In this document: one piece after another, positions 20,801 through 27,250 of the stretch | Numbering within the stretch: the stretch's first letter is position 1 | Layout of the letters: every line of letters starts with the position of its first letter | Source of the DNA: a virus | Direction: 5' to 3' (one strand) | Length of the DNA stretch: 39,722 nucleotides | IMG/VR virus record: IMGVR_UViG_3300047667_001780 | Coordinates: 1-39,722 of that record | Notes under the pieces: model-generated | What the model was told of the DNA's origin: nothing | Database searches by the model: none | What the model saw: the letters and a program-made list of their open reading frames with translations, nothing else | Made by a program: the position numbers and the translations under genes

Positions 20801-23005
20801 CCCGGAAAATCGTATACTCCTACTGATTTAGTGAAAGCAGGCGACTACTACTTTAAATGTCACACTTCTTCTCTTGGGAATGATCCATTGTTGGATACTG
20901 ACAGTGATTTCTGGACCACATCTGCCATCAAAGAGGTGAATCCAGCAGGATATCATATTGAGAACGACATGGTTACTCTGGTTAGAAACTTGCCAGTTCC
21001 GGATATGCGTCTGCATGAGCATGTCAGATACGGAATTGCAATTTCGCCACGTCAGACGTGGTTTGTTGACGTTGAAGAGGCGCGACATGTTGCAGTTGAT
21101 AAATTAAACAGTCAGCTTTTGACAATCAATTTGGTTGATAGCGGAATTGAGTGGCTTACTGCATTGAGTAAGACAATTGGTTCAGATATGCAAGATGTTG
21201 ATATTATTGATTATTGGAATTTTCATGATTGGGAAGATGCAAATATTGCGTTTGACAAAATTCATGCAACATATCGGATTAATTCTAAAGCTGATCTTCT
21301 GTTGCTTGATCCACAGGAAGATGAAATTGCAATGGTTCTTACCAGCAATGATCCTGACCTGATGAACAGAAAAAGCGCATACATTTTCAAAAATGGGGCA
21401 TGGCAGATTATATTCAAGGAAAATGCCACAATCCAGTTTACCGATGTTTTGTGGAGCGGGGAATTAAGTCAAACTGGATGGGATACTACACCGTGGGATA
21501 CTACTCCGTGGGATAACAACCCCGGAAACACATTCTTTGAAATAATTAATGAATTCTATGAAACTATATGGACCGGACAATTCTCCCATATGTATACTGA
21601 ATTCTGGTTCCATATGGCAAAATATGTAATGCAAGAACAAAATGATGTTGATTGGATATTTAAGTCAAGCTATATATCATATGTTGCCAGTACGCAGCTA
21701 AATGATCAAAGTAGCGAATTCTCCAATCATAAGTTGGATGAGTTGTTTGATTACATCCAAATTTCTAAGCCATTTAGAACAAAATTACGAGATGCATATA
21801 TCAAATCATTGTCTGCTGACTCGGTTCCAACATCAGTGAGAGACGCCATTGAAATTCGAATTCAGACAAATCCAGTGGATTCAACAATAAATGAAACAAC
21901 CACCAGAAGTTTTCGGTTGGATATTGGAAATGATGGGAATCATTATTCAAGTCAGATTGTCAATGAACACAAGAAATTCTTGGGTGCAGATGTTGGACCT
22001 GATGATACTATCATTCCAATACTAAATCTTGGTCTTGGGACATTACCAGAAGCATCTGGCGCAATTTGGGTTAATGGAGAACGTATTGAATATGGAGACA
22101 TATTCTCCGAAACTCTAGATATTTCTACTTTGCTAGAAGATGTAACAATGACTCTGGATGATTCTACTTTGGGGGCAGGCGATGGTATCGGAGTAATTGT
22201 TGAATCAAGTAGTAATTCGATATTTGATGCAATTGATCCTGCATCTGGACATTGTGTTGATTATGATGGAACGGTTGAAGCCGGACCATTGGCAGCAACA
22301 CTAATTTATGCCGACTACACTAATTCTGATTTGTCGGTATATGTTGCTCAATACGAGAATCTTGATAAAGTAACTTACATATTGAATCAAGATTATTCCG
22401 GTCCGGGATACACTCGAAGCGAAATACAGGATGCAATTTGGTATCTGACTGATGGAACATTCACTATATTCCAGCCAAATGTTGCGGCGATTGTTGACGA
22501 CGCTGAGTTGAATGGAGTGGGATTTGTTGCAGGACCGGGAGATTTAATTGGAATTCTTATATGCCCCACGCAGGTTGATCTAAGTGATTATCAAAATGCC
22601 ATTTACGGGATTGATTATTCATTGCTGACTACTTCTTGGATGCTGGCACATCCAATATTGTTGGTAGATTGCGTTCGCGCAACACATGGAACATTCAATA
22701 AAATGCATTCATTTACCGATGTAGTTGAGGACGTGAGCAATCTAGAATTTGATATTCCGTTAGTTCTTTCGGAATTTGGAAATAGTCTAAATTCTGCATG
22801 GTCGGTGCCAAATGAAAGTTTGCTGTCAGCAACAAACACAGACCTAATTGGAACTGACATCAGAAATGAATCATTTGGGACAATTGATTTGTATGGAAAT
22901 GACATTATTGTGCAAATATTTGCTGCAAATCTATTGCCCGACGCATTAGAGACTTTGAAGAATGAAGTAAGCGAGTTTATTGAAGTGTATTGGGCAACAG
23001 TTTAG
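11858..23005 (+). CDS. giant virion structural protein (3715 residues), position of T4 gp7/gp8
   Basis: This is a single uninterrupted reading frame of 11.1 kb following gp6, where T4 encodes wedge proteins gp7 and gp8. Large structural proteins in this place are known from T4-like cyanophages. It looks modular. Residues about 261-274 and 3208-3222 carry tryptophan motifs GWDTVDWDTTPWDN and GWDTTPWDTTPWDN. Three aromatic Y-x-x-x-D-x-V-type modules near residues 277, 1965 and 2979 resemble chitin-binding (CBM5/12) folds. Residues about 1342-1418 hold an NGGSGY repeat module shared with gp6. Residues about 2250-2498 hold two or three units resembling the flagellin 'IN' repeat (VIAINNAAVTGISAI, VVQQINAAALTNLSAS). 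No enzyme motif is seen. It may span wedge and fibre-attachment functions. The ribosome site is a weak AAGG 9 nt before the ATG. Confidence 0.7.
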   Translation: MNNYNANPTKVINITQSGELPPVTNKHVDFLPAVNRTESLSRFFSGSIDQLLSSGSTASINANWGRLTTKSRLADQEVFVPEVTADRANYQFAPGTTLRRGGVAENTTTYVATLNRLAGIGSDMSNHDKLFSEPGYVLDLPINSDMFSNYGNYYWLEGNMPVIELEPTLADPIDIDSIINLSEYTTPVLSNGKTVAFINGLRVVFVGDNVTSTSGNYIAGYSYYVENVGGRNISLVAATSDVGKDLFPNIFPYSVLQPEGWDTVDWDTTPWDNLGGFDDYDAATTYNRDDLTANRTYIVMGRHATDMNPWTRSNRWFSSQAIIAMSSYNNVVVEAYLNSVTRAIRPIIEFNANLELMNTCETFVELVDYAVSAETITDIIGGNFEYKIEGETNYLADGDIILVTSDAGTPISISEFSSAFSEAYASSITTYTADSYVISGVGSTIVITPLTTYSANEYAIVKSGIDTGTIYCYDGTSWTIGQSKQFKSTAPLFMLYSDDLTSLVDFESSDFVGSEIFSYKTSEFNGFDRELGFSPSFSGKAAFNDFDFEFDLGGTQHYYNITDQTSDLIPGLYYFRNKNTDEFFNGWSNIRGNQRVPIVMTTISDGLTDIVFNVDTSGAKLPLSYTVSMEDDKFRWASQSPLDLTDLGCANPDIIIRGEVDYSFNIIIADSSDNIEFVDPYGNVNANISTTPTSTGITFSALAGYPYNKIRYQSTLDNSVYGELVISDENHYRISVTKNNQDLKSGYDYDIASDSVSITTNHEVNDVFVLHMVTDSDMTRAVYEVAPVHFYNSNNDIFYGGNYSTLKHHISAQLRSLPGYSDDGDTNNYHKIRRINQFGGSIRQQIIPTAKFQFLNDNETINPSKGLAVVSADYSAFKRHFKNKVAQLWETRQFETIREIVDTALTDINIGKNSDFKYAHSDMVYFRNHTETEFSVADATMVFMLDHTQNKFGNIQNHIQIWLNEYDGSGAYYTRPLINDVDYSINGNEISLTSAVELNGSSDPATLTIRYYMHNELSHVPMSSVKLGFFRPTTVEIIDGILIGHDGAEYDLIGTNYLDMSSVDFDIRAAALYDLELRIANNLTPEYNTGADMNSYLPSPNRSFAYANSDLNSRLDDWYNRYALRNSLEEIKSGDVYSVSDEFSWNYSSVYPYIGGWRGVYSFYFGTTRPHSHPWEMLGHYTKPTWWDANYSWATGVKRTALLNALKNGIVGDPSDGFIVDIAYNRNAYDWATNTLVTTSGVLNDPVTANVTASPSAIDASRDLVFGDWGTIEHKWRISSEYKFALAEALLQLKPYRIHGTFWEIGQTVKNNLVTQTQIVNYDTKTRRPVSEIHNENITNGIISKITVTNGGSGYVSPTLTFTQLDSGAVSASARVLTNSGIVTGVEITDPGRGFLRAPTATVIEDSAGSGATITMTLDFEFSTSRFGFGAIASELFSIDCNETSDLSEILQSLSTEFSIHIGGYTDDRIMNLEFNGGSSTGTSQIPQDDYDIVIGSSGPLKSVFFSGVKITKDASIGYTVTGYDLDGMSFYMKTPSRSGSTIEESISGTSLIRYSKFQNSITKVPYGSIITKRQELFNFLLGLGEYYKSIGIVCGDNWLDSAKDAIEWALTDATDPYYMGGLSDVLVYEQGPFGTVQSLLMNYSSNANILDKSFKAIDKSEIVVLRNDETTEFSCKSTSVEIFGLRITTVAYEHIISIKNETTFGDVIYSPVNGLAQNKIKFIGERSANWSGKVEAPGYLVNATGLMLNMESSVREIEHDWINSETKALDRLTRQTLGFNVGYNKPTYLVGTGISDVSAYRFEKGKRAYQGTASALTALGRNKNIFGTEFASEVNEDWMIRIGEYGDVSASNPLQFELNTSLIKSDSQQFRFSDQFITDNPSDLIIDIYEGGPGAISGNFNKPFSTYPIVPASNSSILDLEITQNFNKDAGLPLVDEIDYFLASVDDINSVFDLTAAYALVPNWNASSAYHRGDIVRYAGNVHELNITSSGLTPVAEGITLRGTQVYPIVVSGATLMFNNDIIEFSKNANIDDELPILVTGTVINPSIPSGSTLTVDGININLIKTTSSTVFSDIVFQGNVTFPTIVNSNSAEFTISYANSVGATLIDTVVAFNELSDTKTMQKILIDALGTAGIVSSTVYANQIISTMSSLQTAYISATTVGDWETFVSTYYSSGAIDRTFNPEILGDAITASPGSTWETAARAVIDSDLELIELLSGNAATETQASIVSGSLNNSAQFDIDRDAANTLLDATLTVNDDNVNLADLIAFIKTNGGINIAAGEEITVSVPTEYVTDVLSAIIIKINTALVNAGIADIVADAYENSVRLTRSTVSSGYRLGASENSFLGFVVADADVVASGSIITVGVALNVAESVIAINNAAVTGISAISSNNKLEIISINSRLTISDTAVLSLFGLPYGVFDASIATSIILVDLTISDVVQQINAAALTNLSASQIEGALIITYDAATLVIDNGTANSSLGIASGTYTSSTDAIENIFTASDWLTVVEPANFNIWVIDNIGSNPSPQNVTNQYNVYQTIDFGSGITEVCAGNENGDDAMISCTNAHTLSEDEYVLILNSSTVPSIDGIHKVTGVKNDYKFFIDRYIDENGYLGKVIPVRTMRFANSSSMETAIASTKYVSDNGGIISDQYMFVDDVEVAGQSTGAGAVYSITRSNNNATPVIVRNETPKTINSTLKNVVLFSDATNETISILEVIDPLKGIISGAADKEIDIRNEVDIAGYNATTDSAKNLNYANSWGKTQVGMVWWDLSNAIYLNYDQGSDNYRQAHWGELFPTSTIDVYEWTKSPATPDEYEALGAIGSIVDGIELTGVPYSTTDRNGDTQYYWAEELHLNNKNNQIETFYYFWVKNKTTVPDSSRTYSISQLTDVILDPTSNGISWCAASSDSTLLVSDLAEIIGYDDLILQVNFKKTDVNYHQEFILLSDTDQRTVIPEWLHMSVRDSLAGFSRIETIEEFTVYDPGKSYTPTDLVKAGDYYFKCHTSSLGNDPLLDTDSDFWTTSAIKEVNPAGYHIENDMVTLVRNLPVPDMRLHEHVRYGIAISPRQTWFVDVEEARHVAVDKLNSQLLTINLVDSGIEWLTALSKTIGSDMQDVDIIDYWNFHDWEDANIAFDKIHATYRINSKADLLLLDPQEDEIAMVLTSNDPDLMNRKSAYIFKNGAWQIIFKENATIQFTDVLWSGELSQTGWDTTPWDTTPWDNNPGNTFFEIINEFYETIWTGQFSHMYTEFWFHMAKYVMQEQNDVDWIFKSSYISYVASTQLNDQSSEFSNHKLDELFDYIQISKPFRTKLRDAYIKSLSADSVPTSVRDAIEIRIQTNPVDSTINETTTRSFRLDIGNDGNHYSSQIVNEHKKFLGADVGPDDTIIPILNLGLGTLPEASGAIWVNGERIEYGDIFSETLDISTLLEDVTMTLDDSTLGAGDGIGVIVESSSNSIFDAIDPASGHCVDYDGTVEAGPLAATLIYADYTNSDLSVYVAQYENLDKVTYILNQDYSGPGYTRSEIQDAIWYLTDGTFTIFQPNVAAIVDDAELNGVGFVAGPGDLIGILICPTQVDLSDYQNAIYGIDYSLLTTSWMLAHPILLVDCVRATHGTFNKMHSFTDVVEDVSNLEFDIPLVLSEFGNSLNSAWSVPNESLLSATNTDLIGTDIRNESFGTIDLYGNDIIVQIFAANLLPDALETLKNEVSEFIEVYWATV
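12556..12580. repeat. 25-nt palindrome (12-bp arms) inside the giant gene
   Basis: ATCACTTGTCGC (12556-12567) and GCGACAAGTGAT (12569-12580) flank a single A. In RNA it would fold with a 3-nt loop. Confidence 0.9.
15128..15149. repeat. 22-nt perfect palindrome inside the giant gene
   Basis: GCAGATATGAA is followed immediately by its reverse complement TTCATATCTGC, with no spacer. Confidence 0.9.
15885..16115 (+). repeat. NGGSGY beta module in the giant protein
   Basis: It encodes VTNGGSGYVSPTLTF followed by a related unit (GVEITDPGRGFLRAPTATV). It is the counterpart of the gp6 module at 10189-10440 and is likewise rich in G and C between about 15950 and 16060. Confidence 0.6.
18606..19350 (+). 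repeat. degenerate flagellin-IN-like repeats in the giant protein
   Basis: Two clear units and one weaker one of about 80 residues each share the order 'V-x-x-I-N-x-A', 'S-A', 'L-x-I', then 'L-G'. This is the pattern of the flagellar hook/filament IN motif. They are diverged at DNA level. Confidence 0.4.
20791..20818. repeat. 10-bp perfect inverted repeat inside the giant gene
   Basis: AGTATACGAT (20791-20800) and ATCGTATACT (20809-20818) flank an 8-nt loop. Confidence 0.9.
21479..21523 (+). repeat. three tandem 15-nt units encoding WDTTP-type repeats
   Basis: Units begin TGGGATACTACACCG, TGGGATACTACTCCG and TGGGATAACAACCCC and encode WDTTP, WDTTP and WDNNP. A related motif lies near the N-terminus of the same protein (12638-12679). 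Confidence 0.85.
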
Positions 23006-23028
23006 ATGATAGAGTCTCTATCATCTAA
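23002..23028 (+). terminator. 27-nt palindrome across the stop codon of the giant gene
   Basis: TTAGATGATAGAG and its reverse complement flank a single T. The TAG stop (23003-23005) lies in the left arm. No run of T follows, so it is not a classical intrinsic terminator. It may end or protect the long message, and a late promoter box follows 4 bp later. Confidence 0.5.
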
Positions 23029-23032
23029 TGCG

Positions 23033-23040
23033 CATAAATA
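23033..23040 (+). promoter_or_regulatory. late promoter box CATAAATA for the fibre gene block
   Basis: It matches NATAAATA, lies in the 58-bp gap before the gene at 23064, and is directly downstream of a palindromic terminator-like element. Transcription would start near 23046, leaving a leader of about 18 nt that contains an AGAGG ribosome site. Confidence 0.6.
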
Positions 23041-23063
23041 TATAAAAGAAGAGGTACCGCCCA

Positions 23064-23690
23064 ATGATTAAAACAATTGAAGAATTATCTGCATTATTCA
23101 ATGAATTGGATTTGGATGCTACTGTTATGGCTGCAATAGTCAATGGCAGCGCAACAACTACTGATTATGGGGGATCGCCGGGCTATGTTACTACTCGGGC
23201 GGGCGACGAAGTAATGACTGCACAAAAGGCAGTGGCTGAAATCGTTGGTAGCTCAATAACTGAACTTAATAGCATTCCGGATGTCAATACAGCCGACGCC
23301 GGACCGGCAACAGATGGATATTTATTATCATGGGATAATGCTACAGTAAATTATGTTCTGTCTCGACCAATTCCTCTATTTGTATTGAATGGGGCGACTG
23401 CAACACAAATTACAGCCGATTACACAGTTCTCACAATTGATCTGTCGGGCGGAGTGTATTATGAAGTCAACAGCGCATCTGACATTGTGATTACTGTTAA
23501 TTCTGCAATGGCAGATGAATTTCCGATCACATTCGAGCGAATCGGAACAGGGCTTGTAACATTTGTTGATGGCGCAGGAGTAACAATTGCATCTATTGAT
23601 TCTGCAATGACGATTGGCAGCCAATACGGCGCAGTAACATTGATCCCCAAGGGAAGCGATGTGTATTCATTAATTGGTAATATTGCATGA
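23064..23690 (+). CDS. small fibre-like virion protein, function unknown
   Basis: The 208-residue protein has a helical N-terminus (about 1-75), a linker with the phage-fibre phrase PATDGYLLSWDNATVNYV at about 90-107, and a beta-rich C-terminal domain from about 115 on. The end (PITFERIGTGLVTFVDGAGV, then YGAVTLIPKGSDVYSLIGNI) resembles C-terminal domains of assorted phage fibre and head-decoration proteins. It is the first gene after a late promoter box and precedes the tailspike, so a fibre or tailspike adaptor is reasonable. No signal peptide, membrane segment or catalytic motif is visible. Confidence 0.5.
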   Translation: MIKTIEELSALFNELDLDATVMAAIVNGSATTTDYGGSPGYVTTRAGDEVMTAQKAVAEIVGSSITELNSIPDVNTADAGPATDGYLLSWDNATVNYVLSRPIPLFVLNGATATQITADYTVLTIDLSGGVYYEVNSASDIVITVNSAMADEFPITFERIGTGLVTFVDGAGVTIASIDSAMTIGSQYGAVTLIPKGSDVYSLIGNIA

Positions 23691-23738
23691 CCAGTGAATT
23701 TAATGAAAGAATAATTATACAGATAATAGGATGAATAC

Positions 23739-26555
23739 ATGACACAATTGACAAGCGCCGCATTTAAAACATCAACAGCTAGTTTATATCCGGATAATTC
23801 AAGTGGTCAAATTTCCGCCGCTGATATCCGCGCGCAAATGGACAATATAGCAGATTCTGCTGTATTTAAATTTACCGATAAAACTACTGATCCCGGTTTA
23901 AATGATGATATCGCGAATTCAGATGGGGCTGGGGCAGTTGATATTGGAGCAGTCTGGATCAATACAACAAATCTGACACTATGGATGTGTGTTGATAATA
24001 CAGAAAATAATGCAATTTGGCATAGATTAGATTTTATTGTAAATAGCAATCATTTGTTATTTGGGACAAGAACTGAGGCAATAAATTCGCCATTGCTTGT
24101 TACTGCGGATATAATACAAACAGGGGGATTTATTACAGCAGGTGATCTTGGAGCCGGTATATATAAACGAGTTGCTTCTGAGCCAACTCACGCCGGTAAA
24201 TTCCAAGCAGCGATTGATGGGTCTTGGTGGCAAATTGCTTCAATTATTAGCGTTCCTCAACATTTTGCCGTCACGGGTGATGGAGTTACCGATGATAGCG
24301 CCGGAATAAATGCATGGGCTGACTATTTGCGGGTGTCCAAGGCACAAGGAAAATGGCCCGGAGGGACGTATTTCTGTGGAACAACCACGATACATCTAGG
24401 TTTATGTTCAATCAGAGGCGCAGGCGCTCCGGGTAATAACCGGTGGAGCGGATCATTGACCAATGTGATAAGCAACGCCAATCCAATCTTTACAAATACC
24501 GATGGCGGTGCCCAAGCTGTTTTTGGAAGATTAGATATTGAAAATATCATATTTGCAGGCGCTGGCGGGACCGTAGCCACAATTGATATATGGGATATTG
24601 AAGATTACTCTGGGCAACTTGGAGGGCGTCTTGGCTACGCTACAATGGTGGCTGATGCAGGCGTGCCTGAAGATTTAGGTGATGACTTTGCACAAGGCTT
24701 CGGGACAAACCGAATTGTCAATTGTGGGTTCCAAGATATTAGTGGCTGGGGGCTGTATCTATACAAAAGCTGGGGTGATAGTATCATTGAGGATAATAAC
24801 TTCAGATGCTGTGGGGGCAAAGCTGCTTATGACTACGGCATATCGCTTAGTGATGTAGGCAAAGGAGACCGTAGTGGCGGGGCGATCTGTGTTGCGGCAA
24901 ATACAGTTGATACAGAGTTTAATCGCAATCATGGGTTTGGTAGCGGCTACCATGACGGCACTCTTACAGATGAGAACTATACTAATGGAGAGGGCAATCT
25001 AGACTCTCTATACAACAACCGTGGAACCTTCATTAAACTTGGTGCAGAAAAAACAGATACTGATGCGCTATTCAGAGATTACTACACCTGCAACAAAATA
25101 AATTTTACCGCTTGCCATAATGAAGGATATGAGTACGCTTTCGCGGTGTTTGGGACAAAATGGACTGCTATTCATGCCCACAACTCTAATGGGGGCGCTC
25201 CTATGATTGATGGTGTCGCCATTAGAGTTGGGAAATTTATGTTGGGATGGGCATCGAATCCTACTTATGATACGCGATTGCAGTTTACAAGTACTAGAGT
25301 TGGATCGGCTAAAGAAGTGACCATTGCGCAGGGAACTCAGGTTAGCCTTGGTGAGTGGATCAACGCCACACCGGGCGATTATACGCCAATTAAATATTGG
25401 GTTCCTTGCACCGGAGAATTCAACGGGGCTGGACCGGATCAGCCCACTTTACTTGCCAGAGGTTTCACTCTTGAACCTCAATTAGACCCAACAACGGCTC
25501 CGGGCGGAAGTGGCATCACAGACAACACGACGTGGTTTCCTCAATTAATTACAAAAGCTTTGTCAACATCACTTACATCAAACCTATTGCCTGACTTTAA
25601 TGGCGGGCTAGGGACGACGTTGGCTGGATGGACTGAAGATTCTAATGGAACTCAGTCTGGCGGACCCGAAACGTATATTCCCGGAACACTTATCGTTGAT
25701 CCATCAGGAGCATCTGCTTCGATCATGGGTGAAAAGACAATAACTCATGAAACCACAGGTCTTGTAGCAGGAACACTAATGACTCTTCAATTTTGGGTTG
25801 ATTGGTCTGGTGCTCTAGGACTTGGCAACCTAGTATTTCATGTTAAAGATGGCTCAGATGTTGTTGTGTTTACCCGATACTTTGGTTCTGGGTCAGTTAC
25901 TGATGGAAAGTATTACAAGTACATACAGTTTCTGGTGCCCGCAGATGGGACTATACGGGTAAGTATCCGTAATGGCGAGGTGGCAACGGCTGCCAATATT
26001 TATACGCCAATATTAAATGTTGGCGCAGCAGAAAGAATCGGCACACTTAAACCTAGTATGTGGATTGCCTCTAATGGATTTGTTAACAGTGCTGCCACTT
26101 CCAGAGCATCCCTAATGATTGTTGCAGATGAGAAAGCTAATACCACTGCGGGTGGAACCTTTACAGCAGGTGCTTGGGAGACACGAGAATTAAACACTGT
26201 TCGTTATAACAACATCACAGGAGCATCCTTAGCCACTAACCAGATTACTCTGCCTATAGGCACATTCCGAGTATCAGCGACTGCGCCAGCCCTTAAAGTT
26301 AACCAACATTTGGTTAAGCTATACAATATCACAGATAGCTCTGACGATATTATCGGAGCTATGGCAAGCTCTGATGCAGGCGACAATACTCAGAATAACA
26401 GTTCCCTTTCGGGTATCATTACGCTTGCGACGCCTACAGTCTTTGAACTTCAGCATAGAGGTACAGCCACGTTTGCCACTGAAGGCTTCGGTCGCGCCGC
26501 TAGTTTCGGCGTAGATGAAGTTTATAGTGTTATTACTATCGAACAGATTGTGTAA
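23739..26555 (+). CDS. tailspike with pectate-lyase-type beta-helix
   Basis: This is a 938-residue receptor-binding or depolymerase tailspike. The N-terminal ~140 residues are probably the virion attachment domain (DIGAVWINTTNLTLWMCVDN). Residues about 165-215 contain HFAVTGDGVTDDSAGINAWADY and WPGGTYFCGTTTIHL, the start of the pectate_lyase_3 right-handed beta-helix family. The helix continues to about residue 530 with short strand repeats (IVNCGFQDISGWGLYLYKS, IIEDNNFRCCGG). Residues about 630-760 look like a jelly-roll sugar-binding module. The last 150 residues (FTAGAWETRELNTVRYNNITG, then LPIGTFRVSATAPALKVNQH) match a C1q/TNF-like trimerisation domain common at fibre ends. Codon choice seems less AT-biased than in neighbours, as expected for exchanged host-range genes. 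AGGA lies 7 nt before the ATG. Confidence 0.75.
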   Translation: MTQLTSAAFKTSTASLYPDNSSGQISAADIRAQMDNIADSAVFKFTDKTTDPGLNDDIANSDGAGAVDIGAVWINTTNLTLWMCVDNTENNAIWHRLDFIVNSNHLLFGTRTEAINSPLLVTADIIQTGGFITAGDLGAGIYKRVASEPTHAGKFQAAIDGSWWQIASIISVPQHFAVTGDGVTDDSAGINAWADYLRVSKAQGKWPGGTYFCGTTTIHLGLCSIRGAGAPGNNRWSGSLTNVISNANPIFTNTDGGAQAVFGRLDIENIIFAGAGGTVATIDIWDIEDYSGQLGGRLGYATMVADAGVPEDLGDDFAQGFGTNRIVNCGFQDISGWGLYLYKSWGDSIIEDNNFRCCGGKAAYDYGISLSDVGKGDRSGGAICVAANTVDTEFNRNHGFGSGYHDGTLTDENYTNGEGNLDSLYNNRGTFIKLGAEKTDTDALFRDYYTCNKINFTACHNEGYEYAFAVFGTKWTAIHAHNSNGGAPMIDGVAIRVGKFMLGWASNPTYDTRLQFTSTRVGSAKEVTIAQGTQVSLGEWINATPGDYTPIKYWVPCTGEFNGAGPDQPTLLARGFTLEPQLDPTTAPGGSGITDNTTWFPQLITKALSTSLTSNLLPDFNGGLGTTLAGWTEDSNGTQSGGPETYIPGTLIVDPSGASASIMGEKTITHETTGLVAGTLMTLQFWVDWSGALGLGNLVFHVKDGSDVVVFTRYFGSGSVTDGKYYKYIQFLVPADGTIRVSIRNGEVATAANIYTPILNVGAAERIGTLKPSMWIASNGFVNSAATSRASLMIVADEKANTTAGGTFTAGAWETRELNTVRYNNITGASLATNQITLPIGTFRVSATAPALKVNQHLVKLYNITDSSDDIIGAMASSDAGDNTQNNSSLSGIITLATPTVFELQHRGTATFATEGFGRAASFGVDEVYSVITIEQIV

Positions 26556-26565
26556 TACGCCAAAC

Positions 26566-26593
26566 ATAGAAGCCGGGTTTCCCCGGCTTCTAT
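26566..26593 (+). terminator. terminator-like hairpin after the tailspike gene
   Basis: ATAGAAGCCGGG and CCCGGCTTCTAT form a perfect 12-bp GC-rich stem with a 4-nt loop, 10 bp after the tailspike stop. The following bases (TGGTTCT) are only weakly T-rich. The position, with a late promoter box 38 bp further on, supports a transcript boundary. Confidence 0.6.
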
Positions 26594-26630
26594 TGGTTCT
26601 AGTCCAGAATCAGATGCATCCATTACACGC

Positions 26631-26638
26631 CATAAATA
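26631..26638 (+). promoter_or_regulatory. late promoter box CATAAATA
   Basis: It matches NATAAATA and lies 33 nt before the GTG-started gene at 26672. The flanking ATAAATAAATAAATAC contains a second overlapping copy. With the hairpin upstream it forms the same terminator-promoter arrangement seen at 23002-23040. Confidence 0.6.
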
Positions 26639-26671
26639 AATAAATACATAAGCAAATAGATAGGTCAATAC

Positions 26672-27247
26672 GTGGATTACACTTCGATTAAAATTCAAGG
26701 ACATGTTCTTATTTCTGATGCAGAAACGGGACATGTCATACTCAATAAGCGAAATGCAATTCATATCGAAAATATGAGTGTTGCTATCGCCAGCGCCATG
26801 AGCAATGCAAAGAATTCATATGGATTTCTTGGCAACATTCACTCATTTGCTTTTGGCAATGGAGGAACCTCTGTGAATGATGTCGGTCTGGTAACATACA
26901 ATTCTCCTAAGAACGCATTGACTTCCGACGTGTTGTATAATCAGACATATTCAATAGTAATTAATAATACAGAAGAAGAAGATTCTAATAATAATATTTC
27001 ATTTACTCACTACAATGGCTCAACCTTCAGTGACATTATTATTACTGCAACTCTTGATTATAGTGAGCCATCATCGCAGGATTCTCTTGATGATGCAGCG
27101 ACGCGAGATGGGGATTATGTTTTTGATGAAATAGGTCTCTTTTCACAACAAGGTAAATTACTAACTCATTTGGTTTTTCATCCAGTGCAAAAAAGCGCAA
27201 ATGGAAAATTCCAATTCGTGTATACAGTAAGAATTTCAATAGGATAA
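26672..27247 (+). CDS. conserved virion-type protein, unknown function
   Basis: The 191-residue protein begins with GTG, preceded by ATAGG about 8 nt upstream. No in-frame ATG precedes the conserved IKIQGHVLISDAETGHVIL opening. The C-terminal part (YVFDEIGLFSQQGKLLTHLVFHPVQKS) resembles structural proteins encoded near the fibres of T4-like marine phages, where DEIGLF and a final THxxFHPV strand are recurrent. The middle is polar (EEEDSNNNIS). There is no enzymatic or membrane signature. It begins a four-gene run (26672-29566) with gaps of 0-3 bp, so it is probably a fibre or baseplate accessory protein. Confidence 0.5.
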   Translation: MDYTSIKIQGHVLISDAETGHVILNKRNAIHIENMSVAIASAMSNAKNSYGFLGNIHSFAFGNGGTSVNDVGLVTYNSPKNALTSDVLYNQTYSIVINNTEEEDSNNNISFTHYNGSTFSDIIITATLDYSEPSSQDSLDDAATRDGDYVFDEIGLFSQQGKLLTHLVFHPVQKSANGKFQFVYTVRISIG

Positions 27248-27250
27248 AAA

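Noticed and set aside
21047-21061. Further short palindromes with 6-8 bp arms (for example 3599-3615, 15495-15509, 24938-24952, 26299-26317, 32655-32666)
   Set aside because: Arms this short are expected dozens of times in 40 kb, so they were not counted as part of the excess.
11858-23005. The giant gene as an artificial join of several genes
   Set aside because: One frame stays open for 11.1 kb with consistent codon use and no internal ribosome-site-plus-start at module borders that I could see. Giant proteins at this position are known in related phages.
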